A model generated the notes under the pieces. That model ran no database searches. It was not told the DNA's origin and saw only the letters and a list, made by a program, of their open reading frames with translations. Both the position numbers and the translations under genes were made by a program. This document shows positions 29,426 to 39,114 of a stretch of 64,000 nt of DNA, in pieces; the first letter of the stretch is position 1; every line of letters begins with the position of its first letter. Source of the DNA: an uncultured Rhodospirillales bacterium (GTDB lineage Bacteria; Pseudomonadota; Alphaproteobacteria; Azospirillales; Azospirillaceae). Where the stretch lies: assembly GCA_903920145.1 (NCBI GenBank), contig CAIXKV010000065.1, positions 1 through 64,000 of the forward strand, in the 5' to 3' direction.

Positions 29426-29965
29426 ATGGCTCCCCCCAGTAAGACAGCCGGTCGTAACCGGCGTGGCCGTGGTTCAGCCAAAGCGCGGCGCGGCGCGGCA
29501 CGGCTGGCTGCGGTTCAGGTGCTGTACCAGATCGAGCTTCTCGGCGCAGAACCGGAGGCCGCGCTGGCCGAATTCCTTCAACATCGGCTTGGTCACGAGG
29601 TCGACGGCGTCTCCTATGTCGCCGCCGATCCACCATTGCTCTCGGCCATCGTTCGCGGCGTCAGCGCCCGGCGAGCCGACATCGACGGTATTCTTTCGGC
29701 GGCCCTTGACGCACGAATGCCGCTGGATCGAATTGAGTTGCTTTTGCGCGCCATCCTGCGGGCCGGGGCTTTTGAATTGCTCGCCCATGGCGACATTCAC
29801 CCGCGCATTATCCTGAGCGAGTATGTTGAAATCGCTCACGCCTTCTATCAGGGGCGTGAACCGGGAGTGATCAACGGTGTCCTGGATCACGTCGCCCACC
29901 GATTGCGGGCCGAGGAACTCAGCCGACCGGAACCCCGTGGAGAGGAAGCCGAGGGTGATCACTAG
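29426..29965 (+). CDS. nusB: Transcription antitermination factor NusB
   Basis: All-helical RNA-binding protein of 179 residues that joins NusE on boxA RNA to prevent premature termination in rRNA operons. Typical elements are ARLAAVQVLYQIEL after a basic N-terminus, the RIELLLRAILRAGAFELL helix, and the terminal PRIILSEYVEIAHAF-GVINGVLDHVAHRLR block. It is co-directional with ribH, 10 bases away, as in many proteobacteria. The usual follower thiL is replaced by a structured repeat and an aldolase gene. Confidence 0.95.
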   Translation: MAPPSKTAGRNRRGRGSAKARRGAARLAAVQVLYQIELLGAEPEAALAEFLQHRLGHEVDGVSYVAADPPLLSAIVRGVSARRADIDGILSAALDARMPLDRIELLLRAILRAGAFELLAHGDIHPRIILSEYVEIAHAFYQGREPGVINGVLDHVAHRLRAEELSRPEPRGEEAEGDH

Positions 29966-29987
29966 GCTTTGCCCCCCGGCTCCCAAG

Positions 29988-30147
29988 ACCAATGGCCTTG
30001 GACGTTGACACGTCTGCGGCGCCCTCAGACGCCGGGCGGGCGCATCCGCGCCCTTGGCTTCGCGCCATGGGGGGCGCGGCGGCGGGGGGCGCGGCGGCGG
30101 TCGCCGCCGGATACCAACGGCACGGATCATTGTCTAGGGCCGTTGGT
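29988..30147. repeat. Structured palindromic intergenic element, copy 2 (inverted relative to copy 1)
   Basis: A 160 bp element bounded by ACCAATGGCC (29988) and GGCCGTTGGT (to 30147). Its reverse complement matches 15806-15952 nearly perfectly over both outer blocks, including the ACCAACGGC/GCCGTTGGT hairpin and the GGGCGCggatGCGCCC hairpin. The central block is different and longer, made of repeated GGCGGCG-type units. A long open frame runs through it into the aldolase gene, but this is a GC-rich artefact. It sits directly after nusB. Confidence 0.85.
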
Positions 30148-30189
30148 CTTAGGCCGTGCCGGCTCACCAAAGACAAAGGGTTCCTCTTG

Positions 30190-30969
30190 ATGCGCGATAA
30201 TCTCCTGAAACAGCGGTTGGCGGCAGGTGGGCGGGCGTTAGGCTGTTGGCTGGACATGGTCTCGCCGCTGGCCGCCGAGATCGTGGCGTTGGCCGGTTAT
30301 GACTGTGTGATGATCGATCACGAACATGGTCCGGGGAGCCTGATGGACGCCGTCGGGCAGATTCATGCCATCTCGGGAACCCCGACCACGCCGCTGATGC
30401 GTGTGCCCTGGAACGATTCTGTGATGATCAAGCGGGCCTTGGATATCGGCGTCGAAGGCCTGATGATTCCGGCGGTCAGTTCGGCGGAAGAGGCGCGGGC
30501 GGCGGTGGCGGCGTGCCGGTATCCGCCGGCTGGCGGGCGCGGCGCGGCTTACGGGGCGATTCGGGCATCCCATTATGGGCTTGATCGCGAGGACTACCGC
30601 AACCGGGTCAACGATCAACTGCTGCTGATCTGTCAAATCGAAACGCTCGAGGGCGTCGAGGCGATTCCCGATATTGCTCGAGTTCCCGGAGTCGATGTCC
30701 TGTTCATCGGCCCTTATGACCTGTCCGGCAGTGTTGGCAAGCTGGGCGGCTATGACGATCCCGAAGTGCGGTGGGTGATTGATCGGGCCGAGCAGGCCAT
30801 TCTCGAGAGTGGCGTTTGCTACGGCGGAATCCCGTCGCCGGTTCGCACCATGGCCCAGTTGCTCGATGTCGGCTGCCGGCTGGTGATTGCGGGCAGTGAT
30901 GTGGGCTTTGTTCGCAATGGGGCCTTGCAAGAGGTTCAGACGTTTCGGGCGCTGACCGGGGAACGGTAA
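30190..30969 (+). CDS. HpcH/HpaI-family class II aldolase
   Basis: 259-residue TIM-barrel protein of the HpcH/HpaI (2,4-dihydroxyhept-2-ene-1,7-dioate aldolase / macrophomate synthase-like) family. It should cleave or form 2-oxo-4-hydroxy acids with a divalent metal and pyruvate enolate. Visible motifs are MIDHEHGPGS (catalytic His near 46), VPWND, MIPAVSSAEEARAAV, CQIETLEGVEAI with the metal-binding Glu, FIGPYDLSGS and the terminal GSDVGFVRNG. The ATG at 30190 lies just past the structured repeat; upstream in-frame starts are inside the repeat and rejected. The physiological substrate is unknown. Confidence 0.88.
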   Translation: MRDNLLKQRLAAGGRALGCWLDMVSPLAAEIVALAGYDCVMIDHEHGPGSLMDAVGQIHAISGTPTTPLMRVPWNDSVMIKRALDIGVEGLMIPAVSSAEEARAAVAACRYPPAGGRGAAYGAIRASHYGLDREDYRNRVNDQLLLICQIETLEGVEAIPDIARVPGVDVLFIGPYDLSGSVGKLGGYDDPEVRWVIDRAEQAILESGVCYGGIPSPVRTMAQLLDVGCRLVIAGSDVGFVRNGALQEVQTFRALTGER

Positions 30970-31015
30970 AGGCCGGGCTTCCAGAAAACCAGGACAGGGC
31001 GGGAGCGTAGAGCCA

Positions 31016-32581
31016 ATGGAGAGGACGCCAGTGGATGAGGCGAGAGGCGCAGCTCTTCTTTCGGTAGCCGAGATGGGGCAAGCCGATGCCTTAGCGATTG
31101 CCAGCGGTGTTCCCGGCATCGCGTTGATGGAGGCCGCCGGAGCCGGGGTGGCTCAGGCGATTCAGGGGCGTTGGTCCCGGCGTCCGGTGGTGGTGCTGTG
31201 CGGGCCGGGCAATAATGGCGGCGACGGTTTTGTGGTGGCGCGCCATTTGGCTGAGGCGGGCTGGCCGGTGCGCTTGGCGTTACTGGGGACGCGGGAGGGG
31301 ATGCGGGGGGATGCCGCGTGGGCTGCCAGCCATTGGTCGGGGGCGGTCGAATCGCTGGCGACGGTGCTGGATGGAGGCGGGTCAGATGGCGGCGAGCAGG
31401 CGCCGCTGGTGGTGGATGCCCTGTTCGGCGCTGGCTTGACCCGGCCCTTGGACGGTGTCGCCCGTGCTGTGGTCGAAACGGTGGCGACTCGTGGATTGCC
31501 GGTGGTGGCGGTGGACGTCCCAAGCGGGGTTCATGGCGACACTGGCCAGGTGTTGGGAGCCGCGCTTCGTGCCGATCTGACGGTGACGTTTTTTCGCAAA
31601 AAACCTGGCCATCTGTTGTTGCCAGGCCGGCTTCATTGCGGCGCGTTGCAGGTGGTGGAGATCGGAATTCCAGCGACGGTGCTGGATCAAATCGATCCGA
31701 TCGCGGTTGAAAATGGTCCTGAAGGCTGGTTGAGCTGCTTCCCCTGGCCGCATTTGGAGGGGCACAAGTTCCAACGCGGCCATGTGTTGGTGGCCGGCGG
31801 AGGGCGGATGACCGGCGCCGCACGGTTGGCGGCACGGGCGGCACTGCGAGTCGGGGCCGGATTGGTGACGCTGGCTTGTCCTGTCGAGGCCTTTCCCCTC
31901 TATGCCGCTGCGCTGACGGCGGTCATGGTGGAGCCGGTGAGCGATGTTGCCGGGTTTGCGGCTCTTTTGGCTGATCCCCGGCGGAATGCGGTGTTGCTGG
32001 GGCCGGGAGCCGGGGTAACGCCGGCTTTGCGGCGGCGTGTGTTGGCGGTGCTGAAGGCCGGACGAGCCACCGTTCTGGATGCCGACGCGCTGACGGTGTT
32101 CGCCGGGGCTGCCGAGGCGTTATTCCAGCGGTTGACCCCGCGCTGCCTGTTGACGCCCCATGGTGGCGAATTTGCCCGGCTGTTTCCGGTCGAGGTGGCC
32201 GAGAGTCCGACTCGGGATGACAAACTCGCTCGGGCACGAGCGGCGGCCGTGCGGGCAGGTGCCGTGATGGTGCTTAAGGGTGCCGATACCGTCATTGCCG
32301 CTCCCGATGGCCGGGCCGCCATCAACACCAACGCGCCCGCCCATTTGGCGACCGCTGGTGCCGGTGATGTGCTGGCTGGCTTGGCGGTCGGCCTGATGGC
32401 TCAAGGCATGCCGACATTCGAAGCCGCCTGCGCCGCCGTTTGGATGCATGGCGAGGTCGCCGCTGGTTTTGGTCCGGGTTTGATCGCTGAAGACCTGCCC
32501 GAGGGGCTGCCATCGGTGTTGATCCGGTTGCAAAACTGGACTCGGGACCGGATTCGTGGGCCCGTCAACGGGGGGGAGTGA
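31016..32581 (+). CDS. nnr: Bifunctional NAD(P)H-hydrate epimerase / ADP-dependent dehydratase
   Basis: Metabolite-repair enzyme of 521 residues restoring damaged NAD(P)H. The N-terminal YjeF epimerase domain carries CGPGNNGGDGFVVARHL (about 62-78) and VDVPSGVHGDTG. The C-terminal ribokinase-like dehydratase (from about 235) shows KFQRGHVLVAGGG, LLGPGAG, LLTPHGGEFARL and the nucleotide-binding ATAGAGDVLAGL near 445. The length fits the fused YjeF proteins. It follows the aldolase by 46 bases on the same strand and ends just before a short terminator-like hairpin and tRNA-Leu. Confidence 0.95.
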   Translation: MERTPVDEARGAALLSVAEMGQADALAIASGVPGIALMEAAGAGVAQAIQGRWSRRPVVVLCGPGNNGGDGFVVARHLAEAGWPVRLALLGTREGMRGDAAWAASHWSGAVESLATVLDGGGSDGGEQAPLVVDALFGAGLTRPLDGVARAVVETVATRGLPVVAVDVPSGVHGDTGQVLGAALRADLTVTFFRKKPGHLLLPGRLHCGALQVVEIGIPATVLDQIDPIAVENGPEGWLSCFPWPHLEGHKFQRGHVLVAGGGRMTGAARLAARAALRVGAGLVTLACPVEAFPLYAAALTAVMVEPVSDVAGFAALLADPRRNAVLLGPGAGVTPALRRRVLAVLKAGRATVLDADALTVFAGAAEALFQRLTPRCLLTPHGGEFARLFPVEVAESPTRDDKLARARAAAVRAGAVMVLKGADTVIAAPDGRAAINTNAPAHLATAGAGDVLAGLAVGLMAQGMPTFEAACAAVWMHGEVAAGFGPGLIAEDLPEGLPSVLIRLQNWTRDRIRGPVNGGE

Positions 32582-32584
32582 TCG

Positions 32585-32602
32585 TCCGGGCTCGGATTTT
32601 TT
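32585..32602 (+). terminator. Probable intrinsic terminator after nnr
   Basis: TCCG, a GGCT loop, CGGA, then six T residues immediately after the nnr stop codon. The stem is only four base pairs, but the position and T-run fit a weak intrinsic terminator. Confidence 0.45.
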
Positions 32603-32607
32603 GGTAA

Positions 32608-32637
32608 TTGGCCTATTTGCGGCGGAATTGTTATGCT
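32608..32637 (+). promoter_or_regulatory. Possible sigma-70-type promoter for tRNA-Leu
   Basis: TTGGCC, an 18-base spacer, then TATGCT lies about 60 bases before tRNA-Leu. Both hexamers match four of six consensus bases. It would also serve tig if the transcript reads through the tRNA. Confidence 0.4.
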
Positions 32638-32698
32638 ATAGACACCGTCGCGCCGACCGACCGGTGGGCGAGACGTCGTGTGTGCCGCGATTGCCATC

Positions 32699-32783
<85 letters not shown>

Positions 32784-32846
32784 TGGCGGTTTCGCTTGCG
32801 GTCCCGGTCGGGAACGGGTGTTCTTTTCGGATAGGCTTTCAGTCAC

Positions 32847-34184
32847 ATGCAAATTACCGAGACCAGCGTCGACGGCTTGAAGCGCGAATTCAAAGTTGTT
32901 GTTGCCGCCCAGGAGATCGACGCCAAAATCCAGGCCAAGCTCCAGGAATTGACCCGGACGCTCAAGTTGCCAGGCTTTAGGCCGGGCAAGGTGCCGTTGG
33001 CGGTGGTGAGCCAGCGGTTTGGGGGCTCGGTTGCCCACGAAGTGGTGGAAGCTGAGGTTGGCGCCGTCTCTCGGCAGGCCATTAGCGATCGCGGATTACG
33101 CATCGCGGTGCAGCCGGAGTTTGAAGTATCTCCCTACGAGCCGGGGCAGGATCTGGATTTTATTCTTCGGGTTGAGACGCTGCCGGATATCGAGCCCGTC
33201 GACTTCGGGACCATCGAGTTGGAACGTTTGGTGGCCGAGGTTGACGATGCCGCCGTCGAGACCATGGTGACCAGTCTGGCGGAGTACTCCCGGAGCAGCG
33301 AGCCTGTGACCGAGGATCGGGGGGCCGTTTCTGGAGATATTCTGGTGATTGATTTCGCCGGGACCGTCGACGGCAAGGCCGAGGAAGGCATGAGCGCCAT
33401 CGGTCACGAGCTGCCGTTGGGACAGGGAACCTTCCTGCCAGATTTTGAGCAGGGGTTGGATGGCGTCCGGGCCGGCGAGCATCGCCAAGTGCGGGTCACC
33501 TTCCCCGAAGGCTACAGCGCCAGTCATTTGGCCGGACGCGAGGCGGTGTTTGAAATCGATGTCAAGGAGCTGCGCCGTTCGGTGCCGGCCGTGGTCGATG
33601 ACGCGTTGGCCAAGCGATTCGGTCTGGAGGATGTGGCGGCGTTGCGGGCTTCGGCTCGGGATCGCTTGACCAAGGAATATGAGAACCTCAGCCGTCGCCG
33701 TCTAAAGCGGGCTTTGCTTGACCGTTTGGCCGAGCTGCATACCTTCCCAGTGCCGCCATCCATGGTGGATGTGGAGTTCGAAGGCGCCTGGGCCATGTGG
33801 GAGCAGGAAAAGGAAGCCGGGCGTTTGCCCGCCGCCGAGCTGGAGCGCGATCTGGAGACCAACAAGGCCGAATATCGGGGGATCGCCGAACGGCGCGTCC
33901 GTCTTGGCTTGTTGCTGTCTGAAATCGGGCGCCGAAATGCCATCAAGGTCACGCAGGAAGAACTGAATCGGGCGGTGATCGCCGAGGCTCGGCGCTATCC
34001 CGGTCACGAGCGCGAGGTGGTGGACCTGTTCCGGAAAAACGAGCAGGCGGTGGAGCGGTTGCGGGCGCCTTTGTACGAGGACAAGACCGTTGACTTCATT
34101 TTGGAGCTGGTCCGTCTGACCGATCGCAACATATCCATCGAGGACTTGCGCCGCGAGCCTGACGAAGAGGGGCAGGCGGCGTAA
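32847..34184 (+). CDS. tig: Trigger factor
   Basis: Ribosome-bound chaperone and prolyl isomerase of 445 residues. The N-terminal ribosome-docking domain contains LPGFRPGKVPLAVV (about 42-55), with the FRxGK signature. The FKBP-type domain (about 150-245) shows GDILVIDFAGTVDG, LPDFEQGLDGVRAGE and GYSASHLAGREAVFEI. A long helical C-terminal chaperone domain follows. It is 64 bases after tRNA-Leu and heads the tig-clpP-clpX-lon block, the standard proteobacterial order. Confidence 0.97.
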   Translation: MQITETSVDGLKREFKVVVAAQEIDAKIQAKLQELTRTLKLPGFRPGKVPLAVVSQRFGGSVAHEVVEAEVGAVSRQAISDRGLRIAVQPEFEVSPYEPGQDLDFILRVETLPDIEPVDFGTIELERLVAEVDDAAVETMVTSLAEYSRSSEPVTEDRGAVSGDILVIDFAGTVDGKAEEGMSAIGHELPLGQGTFLPDFEQGLDGVRAGEHRQVRVTFPEGYSASHLAGREAVFEIDVKELRRSVPAVVDDALAKRFGLEDVAALRASARDRLTKEYENLSRRRLKRALLDRLAELHTFPVPPSMVDVEFEGAWAMWEQEKEAGRLPAAELERDLETNKAEYRGIAERRVRLGLLLSEIGRRNAIKVTQEELNRAVIAEARRYPGHEREVVDLFRKNEQAVERLRAPLYEDKTVDFILELVRLTDRNISIEDLRREPDEEGQAA

Positions 34185-34237
34185 CCATCTCGTGTTTTTA
34201 AGAGACTCTGACCGGGGAACGGGGAGAGCGATCAGCG

Positions 34238-34864
34238 ATGGATCCCTTTGAGACGCACATGAATGCTCTGGTGCCGATGGTCGTCGAACAGACCAATCGG
34301 GGCGAACGGGCTTTCGATATCTACTCCCGGCTGCTTAAGGAGCGTATTATCTTCCTGGTCGGCGGCGTCAATGACGCCGTGGCCAGCGTGATCTGCGCCC
34401 AGTTGCTATTCCTCGAGTCCGAGAATCCGAGCAAGGATATCTCGTTCTACATCAATTCGCCCGGCGGAGTCGTGACCTCCGGCTTGGCGATTTATGACAC
34501 CATGCAGTATATCCGCCCCGATGTTTCGACGGTCTGTATTGGTCAGGCGGCATCCATGGGCTCTTTGCTGCTGGGGGCCGGTGCCAAGGGCAAGCGGTTC
34601 TGCTTGCCCAATGCCCGGATCATGCTGCATCAGCCATCGGGCGGAACTCAGGGCCAGGCTGCCGACATCGAGATTCAGGCCCGAGAAATCCTGAATCTGC
34701 GTCAGCAGTTGAATGAGATTTACGCTCATCATACCGGACAAACGCTGGACGTCATTGAAGCGACCATGGAACGGGATAAGTTCATGTCGCCGGATCAAGC
34801 CAAGAGTTTTGGCTTGATCGATGAGGTGGTGAGCAAGCGTCCGAGTCCGTCCAATGATGTGTAA
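34238..34864 (+). CDS. clpP: ATP-dependent Clp protease proteolytic subunit
   Basis: Serine peptidase of 208 residues forming the tetradecameric chamber that works with ClpX. The catalytic triad is Ser106 (GQAASMGS), His131 (MLHQPSGG) and Asp180 (MERDKFMSP); the spacing of 25 and 49 residues equals that of the E. coli enzyme. The N-terminus ([33 protein letters not shown]) is typical and may be processed. GGGGAGAGCGA precedes the start. Confidence 0.97.
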   Translation: MDPFETHMNALVPMVVEQTNRGERAFDIYSRLLKERIIFLVGGVNDAVASVICAQLLFLESENPSKDISFYINSPGGVVTSGLAIYDTMQYIRPDVSTVCIGQAASMGSLLLGAGAKGKRFCLPNARIMLHQPSGGTQGQAADIEIQAREILNLRQQLNEIYAHHTGQTLDVIEATMERDKFMSPDQAKSFGLIDEVVSKRPSPSNDV

Positions 34865-35122
34865 ACGGTCGTTGGGCTCGCCCCAAGACCGGGGCTCGCG
34901 TTGCGGGCGTCGGCCTTGGGCGGGCCGCGACATAGGACGGTTGCAACAAATTATTGAACGTCGCCGCAGAATTGGTGTTGAATAACCGATCGGCGCGTTT
35001 ACGCTTGCTGTCGCCGGGCCGATCGGTGGCCGTGGCCAGCGTTGGCGACGGGGTGAACCGGCGCGGCGTTGGCAGTGCGAAGGGCCGGGGCGTGGGCAGG
35101 GCAGCAGGGTTACGGAGTTGAT
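34865..35122. other. clpP-clpX intergenic region with two hairpins
   Basis: 258 bases without a gene. The first hairpin, at 34866-34891, pairs CGGT-TTGGG with CCCAA-ACCG just after the clpP stop. A second inverted repeat pairs ACCGATCGGC (34985-34994) with GCCGATCGGT (35018-35027). Neither has a T-run. They could attenuate or stabilise the transcript, or the second could be a protein site; separate clpX transcription is likely but no promoter is clear. Confidence 0.5.
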
Positions 35123-36373
35123 ATGAGCAAGTCCAGCAGCAGCGATTCCAAAAATACGCTCTACTGCTCGTTTTGTGGCAAAAGTCAGCATGAGGTTCGC
35201 AAGCTGATTGCAGGCCCGACGGTTTTCATCTGTGATGAATGCGTCGAGCTGTGCATGGACATTATTCGCGAGGAGAGCAAGACCACGCTGGTCAAATCTC
35301 GCGATGGGGTTCCGACGCCACGCGATATTAACGCTGTGCTTGATGATTATGTGATTGGCCAGACTCACGCCAAACGTGTTCTTGCCGTGGCCGTTCACAA
35401 TCATTACAAGCGGCTGGCCAACAGCAATAAGCATGGTGATGTTGAGCTGGCCAAGTCCAACATTCTTCTGGTTGGCCCGACCGGAAGCGGCAAGACGCTG
35501 TTGGCCCAGACTCTGGCGCGGATCATCGATGTGCCGTTCACTATGGCCGATGCCACGACCTTGACCGAGGCCGGTTATGTCGGCGAAGACGTAGAGAATA
35601 TCATTCTCAAGCTGCTTCAGTCTGCCGATTATAATGTCGAGCGGGCCCAGCGTGGGATTGTCTATATCGACGAAGTCGACAAGATCAGCCGGAAGTCGGA
35701 CAACCCATCAATCACCCGTGACGTGTCGGGCGAGGGGGTTCAGCAGGCTTTGCTCAAGATCATGGAGGGAACTGTTGCATCGGTGCCGCCCCAAGGTGGG
35801 CGCAAGCACCCCCAACAAGAATTCCTTCAGGTTGACACCACCAACATTCTGTTCATTTGCGGCGGTGCCTTTTCCGGGCTGGAAAAAATCATCGCCCAGC
35901 GTGGGCGTGGCACTTCGATTGGCTTTGGTGCCGATGTTCGGGGCCCTGACGAGCGCGCGACGGGCGAGATCCTGCGCGATTGCGAGCCCGAGGATTTGCT
36001 GAAGTTCGGCCTGATCCCAGAATTCGTTGGTCGATTGCCAGTGGTGGCGACTCTGACGGATTTGGACGAAAGTGCGTTGATGGAGATTTTGACCAAGCCG
36101 AAAAATGCCTTGGTCAAGCAGTATCAACGGCTATTTGAGATGGAGGACGTGACCTTGGAGTTCGCGGAAGATGCGCTGAAGGGGATTGCTCATAAGGCGA
36201 TCGCGCGCAAGACCGGGGCCCGAGGGTTGCGTTCGATCATGGAAGGGATTCTGCTCGAGCCGATGTTCGAGTTGCCCGGCTTGCAGGGTGTGGATCAGAT
36301 TATGATCAATAAAGAAGTGGTCGAAGGGCGGACCAAGCCCCTGTACATCTATTCGGATCGACGGAGCGCCTGA
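35123..36373 (+). CDS. clpX: ATP-dependent Clp protease ATP-binding subunit ClpX
   Basis: AAA+ unfoldase of 416 residues that recognises substrates and feeds them to ClpP. The N-terminal zinc-binding domain has Cys15, Cys18, Cys37 and Cys40. Walker A GPTGSGKT is at 118-125, Walker [11 protein letters not shown] follows, and the [12 protein letters not shown] and [12 protein letters not shown] segments are characteristic. The ATG at 35123 follows GGAG by a few bases and yields the standard [10 protein letters not shown]-type start; the frame open to 35069 is not conserved. Confidence 0.97.
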   Translation: MSKSSSSDSKNTLYCSFCGKSQHEVRKLIAGPTVFICDECVELCMDIIREESKTTLVKSRDGVPTPRDINAVLDDYVIGQTHAKRVLAVAVHNHYKRLANSNKHGDVELAKSNILLVGPTGSGKTLLAQTLARIIDVPFTMADATTLTEAGYVGEDVENIILKLLQSADYNVERAQRGIVYIDEVDKISRKSDNPSITRDVSGEGVQQALLKIMEGTVASVPPQGGRKHPQQEFLQVDTTNILFICGGAFSGLEKIIAQRGRGTSIGFGADVRGPDERATGEILRDCEPEDLLKFGLIPEFVGRLPVVATLTDLDESALMEILTKPKNALVKQYQRLFEMEDVTLEFAEDALKGIAHKAIARKTGARGLRSIMEGILLEPMFELPGLQGVDQIMINKEVVEGRTKPLYIYSDRRSA

Positions 36374-36510
36374 CATCGTTCCGGCTGAAGGCCCGAGCGG
36401 GGGAACGATAGCAGACTCCCGAAGGTCGGCAGCGGGTGCGGATCGGTGCGCCGTGGTTTGTGGGCTTGTGGAAGCCGTTGGCGGGAGAGGGACAAGAATG
36501 CTCGCCCACC

Positions 36511-36541
36511 CTTGAAGCCTCCCAGAGCCTGTGCCACGTTA
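36511..36541 (+). promoter_or_regulatory. Possible heat-shock (RpoH) promoter upstream of lon
   Basis: CTTGAA at 36511-36516, then 17 bases, then CCACGTTA resembles the CTTGAA/CCCCATnT pattern of sigma-32 promoters. It lies about 100 bases upstream of lon, a classic RpoH target. The -10 match is imperfect. Confidence 0.35.
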
Positions 36542-36639
36542 GTATCCGAGACGATAGGCGGTTACCACGCCCCAGGGCGGGGCGGATTCACGTTTAGTCC
36601 GATGGGCTGACGGCGTACACACCCAAGAGGCACGTTCTC

Positions 36640-39048
36640 ATGTTCGAAATTTCCCGTGGTGCCCTTTTTCCAGTTCTGCCGCTGCGCGACATTGTCGTTT
36701 TCCCCCATATGATCGTTCCACTGTTCGTTGGACGCGAAAAGTCGGTGCGTGCGCTGGAAGACGTCATGAAGGACGACAAGCAGATACTGCTGGTCACCCA
36801 AAAGAACGCCGCCCAAGACGATCCTACGCCGGCTGATATCTTCAATGTGGGGACAGTCGGTACGGTACTGCAACTTTTGAAGTTGCCTGACGGTACCGTT
36901 AAGGTTTTGGTTGAAGGCGGGCAGCGGGCGGCCATTACGAGCTATTCCGAAAATGATGATTTCTTTCAGGCAACGGCAGAACTGATCGAAGAAAAAATCG
37001 GTGAAGTCCAGGAACTGGAAGCCCTTTCGCGCGCAGTTGTTTCCCAATTTGAACAGTATATTAAGCTGAATAAGAAGATTCCTCCCGAGGTTCTGGTTTC
37101 CATTAACCAGATTGAGGAGTCTGGGAAGCTTGCTGATACTGTTGCTTCTCATCTTGCGCTGAAAATTCCAGAAAAGCAGCAGTTGCTGGAATGTGCCGTG
37201 GTTAGCGAGAGGCTGGAGCGGGTCTATGCCTTCATGGAAGGCGAGATCGGCGTGCTTCAAGTTGAAAAGCGCATTCGCAACCGCGTTAAGCGTCAGATGG
37301 AGAAGACTCAGCGGGAATACTATCTGAACGAGCAAATGAAGGCGATTCAGAAAGAGCTGGGCGAGAGTGAAGACGGGCGGGACGAAGCCGCCGAAATCGA
37401 GGAGCGGATTAACAAGACCCGGTTTTCTAAAGAAGCCCGGGAAAAGGCCTTGGCCGAACTCAAAAAATTGCGTTCGATGAGTCCCATGTCGGCAGAAGCC
37501 ACGGTGGTTCGCAACTATCTGGATTGGATGCTGAATATTCCGTGGAAGAAGCGGACCAAGGTTAAGCGCGACATTAAGGCTGCCGAGGCTGTTCTTAACA
37601 ACGATCACTACGGGTTGGAGAAAGTCAAGGAACGTATCCTTGAGTATCTGGCGGTCCAACAGCGTATGGTGAAAGTCAAAGGGCCGATTCTGTGCCTCGT
37701 TGGCCCCCCTGGTGTCGGCAAGACCTCGCTTGGCAAGTCGATCGCCGGGGCAACCGGGCGTAATTTCGTCAGGATGTCGTTGGGCGGGGTGCGCGACGAG
37801 GCCGAGATTCGCGGCCATCGGCGGACCTATATCGGTTCGATGCCCGGCAAAGTGATTCAGGGCATGAAGAAGGCCAAAGCGTCCAACCCACTGTTTTTAT
37901 TGGACGAAGTGGACAAACTTGGTTCTGATTGGCGCGGGGATCCGTCGTCGGCGCTGCTAGAGGTTCTGGATCCTGAGCAGAATGCCACTTTTGCCGATCA
38001 TTATTTGGAGGTCGATTACGATCTTTCGGATGTCATGTTCGTGTGTACCGCCAACACGCTGCGGATGCCTCAGCCTTTGTTGGACCGGATGGAGATCATT
38101 CGGGTTGCGGGCTACACCGAAGATGAAAAGGTCGAGATTGCGCGGCGTCATCTGTTGGATAAGCAGACCAAGTTGCATGGCCTTAAGAAGAGTGAGTTCT
38201 CGATCTCGGATGAGGCGTTGCGCGATATCATCCGGTATTACACCCGAGAGGCTGGCGTTCGGAATCTGGAACGCGAGATTGCCAATCTGGCTCGTAAGTC
38301 GATCAAAGATATCTTGATGAAGGGGATCGATAAGGTTGCGATTACTCGTCGTAACCTTGATAAATTTGCCGGTGTGAAGCGGTATCATTTTGGCGAAGCC
38401 GAACTGGAAGATCTAATCGGCGTGACCACCGGCTTGGCGTGGACCGAAGTCGGCGGCGAGATATTGTCCATTGAGGCTGTGACGCTGCGGGGCAAAGGCC
38501 GGATCACGACGACCGGCAAGCTAGGCGAGGTCATGAAGGAGTCGGTGCAGGCGGCAGAGAGCTATGTCAAATCTCGCGCCACCGAATTTGGCATCAGGCC
38601 GCCGATCTTTGAACGTCGGGACATTCACGTTCATGTGCCGGAAGGGGCGACGCCAAAGGATGGGCCATCGGCCGGTGTGGCCATGATCACTTCGATTGTC
38701 TCGGTGCTGACCGGTATTCCGGTGCGTAAAGACGTGGCAATGACCGGCGAGATTACGCTGCGAGGACGGGTTCTGCCGATTGGCGGCTTGAAGGAAAAGC
38801 TTCTGGCCGCGCTTCGGGGCGGGTTAAAGACCGTTCTGATTCCAAAAGACAATGAGAAAGACCTGGCTGAAATTCCCGATAATGTGAAGCGTGGCCTGAC
38901 TATTGTTCCGGTTGCGACCGTTGACGATGTGTTGCGAAACGCTTTGACCAAGCCCTTGGTTCCGATTGAATGGGCGGAGCCGGTGGAGGTCGATACGGTT
39001 GCTCCGAAGGTGAGCGATTCGGATCACGAGGACGTGATTCGTCATTGA
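36640..39048 (+). CDS. lon: ATP-dependent Lon protease
   Basis: Cytoplasmic AAA+ serine protease of 802 residues degrading misfolded and regulatory proteins. The N-terminal LON domain begins FPVLPLRDIVVFPHMIVPLF, followed by a coiled-coil linker (QREYYLNEQMKAIQKELGE). Walker A GPPGVGKT is at 355-362. The catalytic dyad is Ser677 (DGPSAGVAM) and Lys720 (GGLKEKLLA), with the 43-residue spacing of E. coli Lon. A 266-base gap separates it from clpX, consistent with its own promoter. No hupB gene follows, although this is the common order. Confidence 0.97.
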   Translation: MFEISRGALFPVLPLRDIVVFPHMIVPLFVGREKSVRALEDVMKDDKQILLVTQKNAAQDDPTPADIFNVGTVGTVLQLLKLPDGTVKVLVEGGQRAAITSYSENDDFFQATAELIEEKIGEVQELEALSRAVVSQFEQYIKLNKKIPPEVLVSINQIEESGKLADTVASHLALKIPEKQQLLECAVVSERLERVYAFMEGEIGVLQVEKRIRNRVKRQMEKTQREYYLNEQMKAIQKELGESEDGRDEAAEIEERINKTRFSKEAREKALAELKKLRSMSPMSAEATVVRNYLDWMLNIPWKKRTKVKRDIKAAEAVLNNDHYGLEKVKERILEYLAVQQRMVKVKGPILCLVGPPGVGKTSLGKSIAGATGRNFVRMSLGGVRDEAEIRGHRRTYIGSMPGKVIQGMKKAKASNPLFLLDEVDKLGSDWRGDPSSALLEVLDPEQNATFADHYLEVDYDLSDVMFVCTANTLRMPQPLLDRMEIIRVAGYTEDEKVEIARRHLLDKQTKLHGLKKSEFSISDEALRDIIRYYTREAGVRNLEREIANLARKSIKDILMKGIDKVAITRRNLDKFAGVKRYHFGEAELEDLIGVTTGLAWTEVGGEILSIEAVTLRGKGRITTTGKLGEVMKESVQAAESYVKSRATEFGIRPPIFERRDIHVHVPEGATPKDGPSAGVAMITSIVSVLTGIPVRKDVAMTGEITLRGRVLPIGGLKEKLLAALRGGLKTVLIPKDNEKDLAEIPDNVKRGLTIVPVATVDDVLRNALTKPLVPIEWAEPVEVDTVAPKVSDSDHEDVIRH

Positions 39049-39084
39049 GCTTGTCGTCGGACGTTCTGTGTGAGAAAAAGAGTT

Positions 39085-39114
39085 CGCCGCGTCCGGGCGT
39101 TGACGGGCGCGGCG
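39085..39114 (+). terminator. GC-rich hairpin after lon
   Basis: CGCCGCG (39085-39091) pairs perfectly with CGCGGCG (39108-39114) within 70 bases of the lon stop. The downstream sequence is only mildly T-rich, so it may be a Rho-assisted or weak terminator. Confidence 0.4.

Noticed and set aside
29992-30189. N-terminal extension of the HpcH/HpaI-type aldolase
   Set aside because: The extension translates the palindromic element, is Ala/Gly-rich and is absent from the family; ATG at 30190 fits.
36562-37818. Long minus-strand open frame (418 codons) opposite lon
   Set aside because: Lies entirely over and upstream of the conserved lon coding sequence; composition is that of an antisense shadow.
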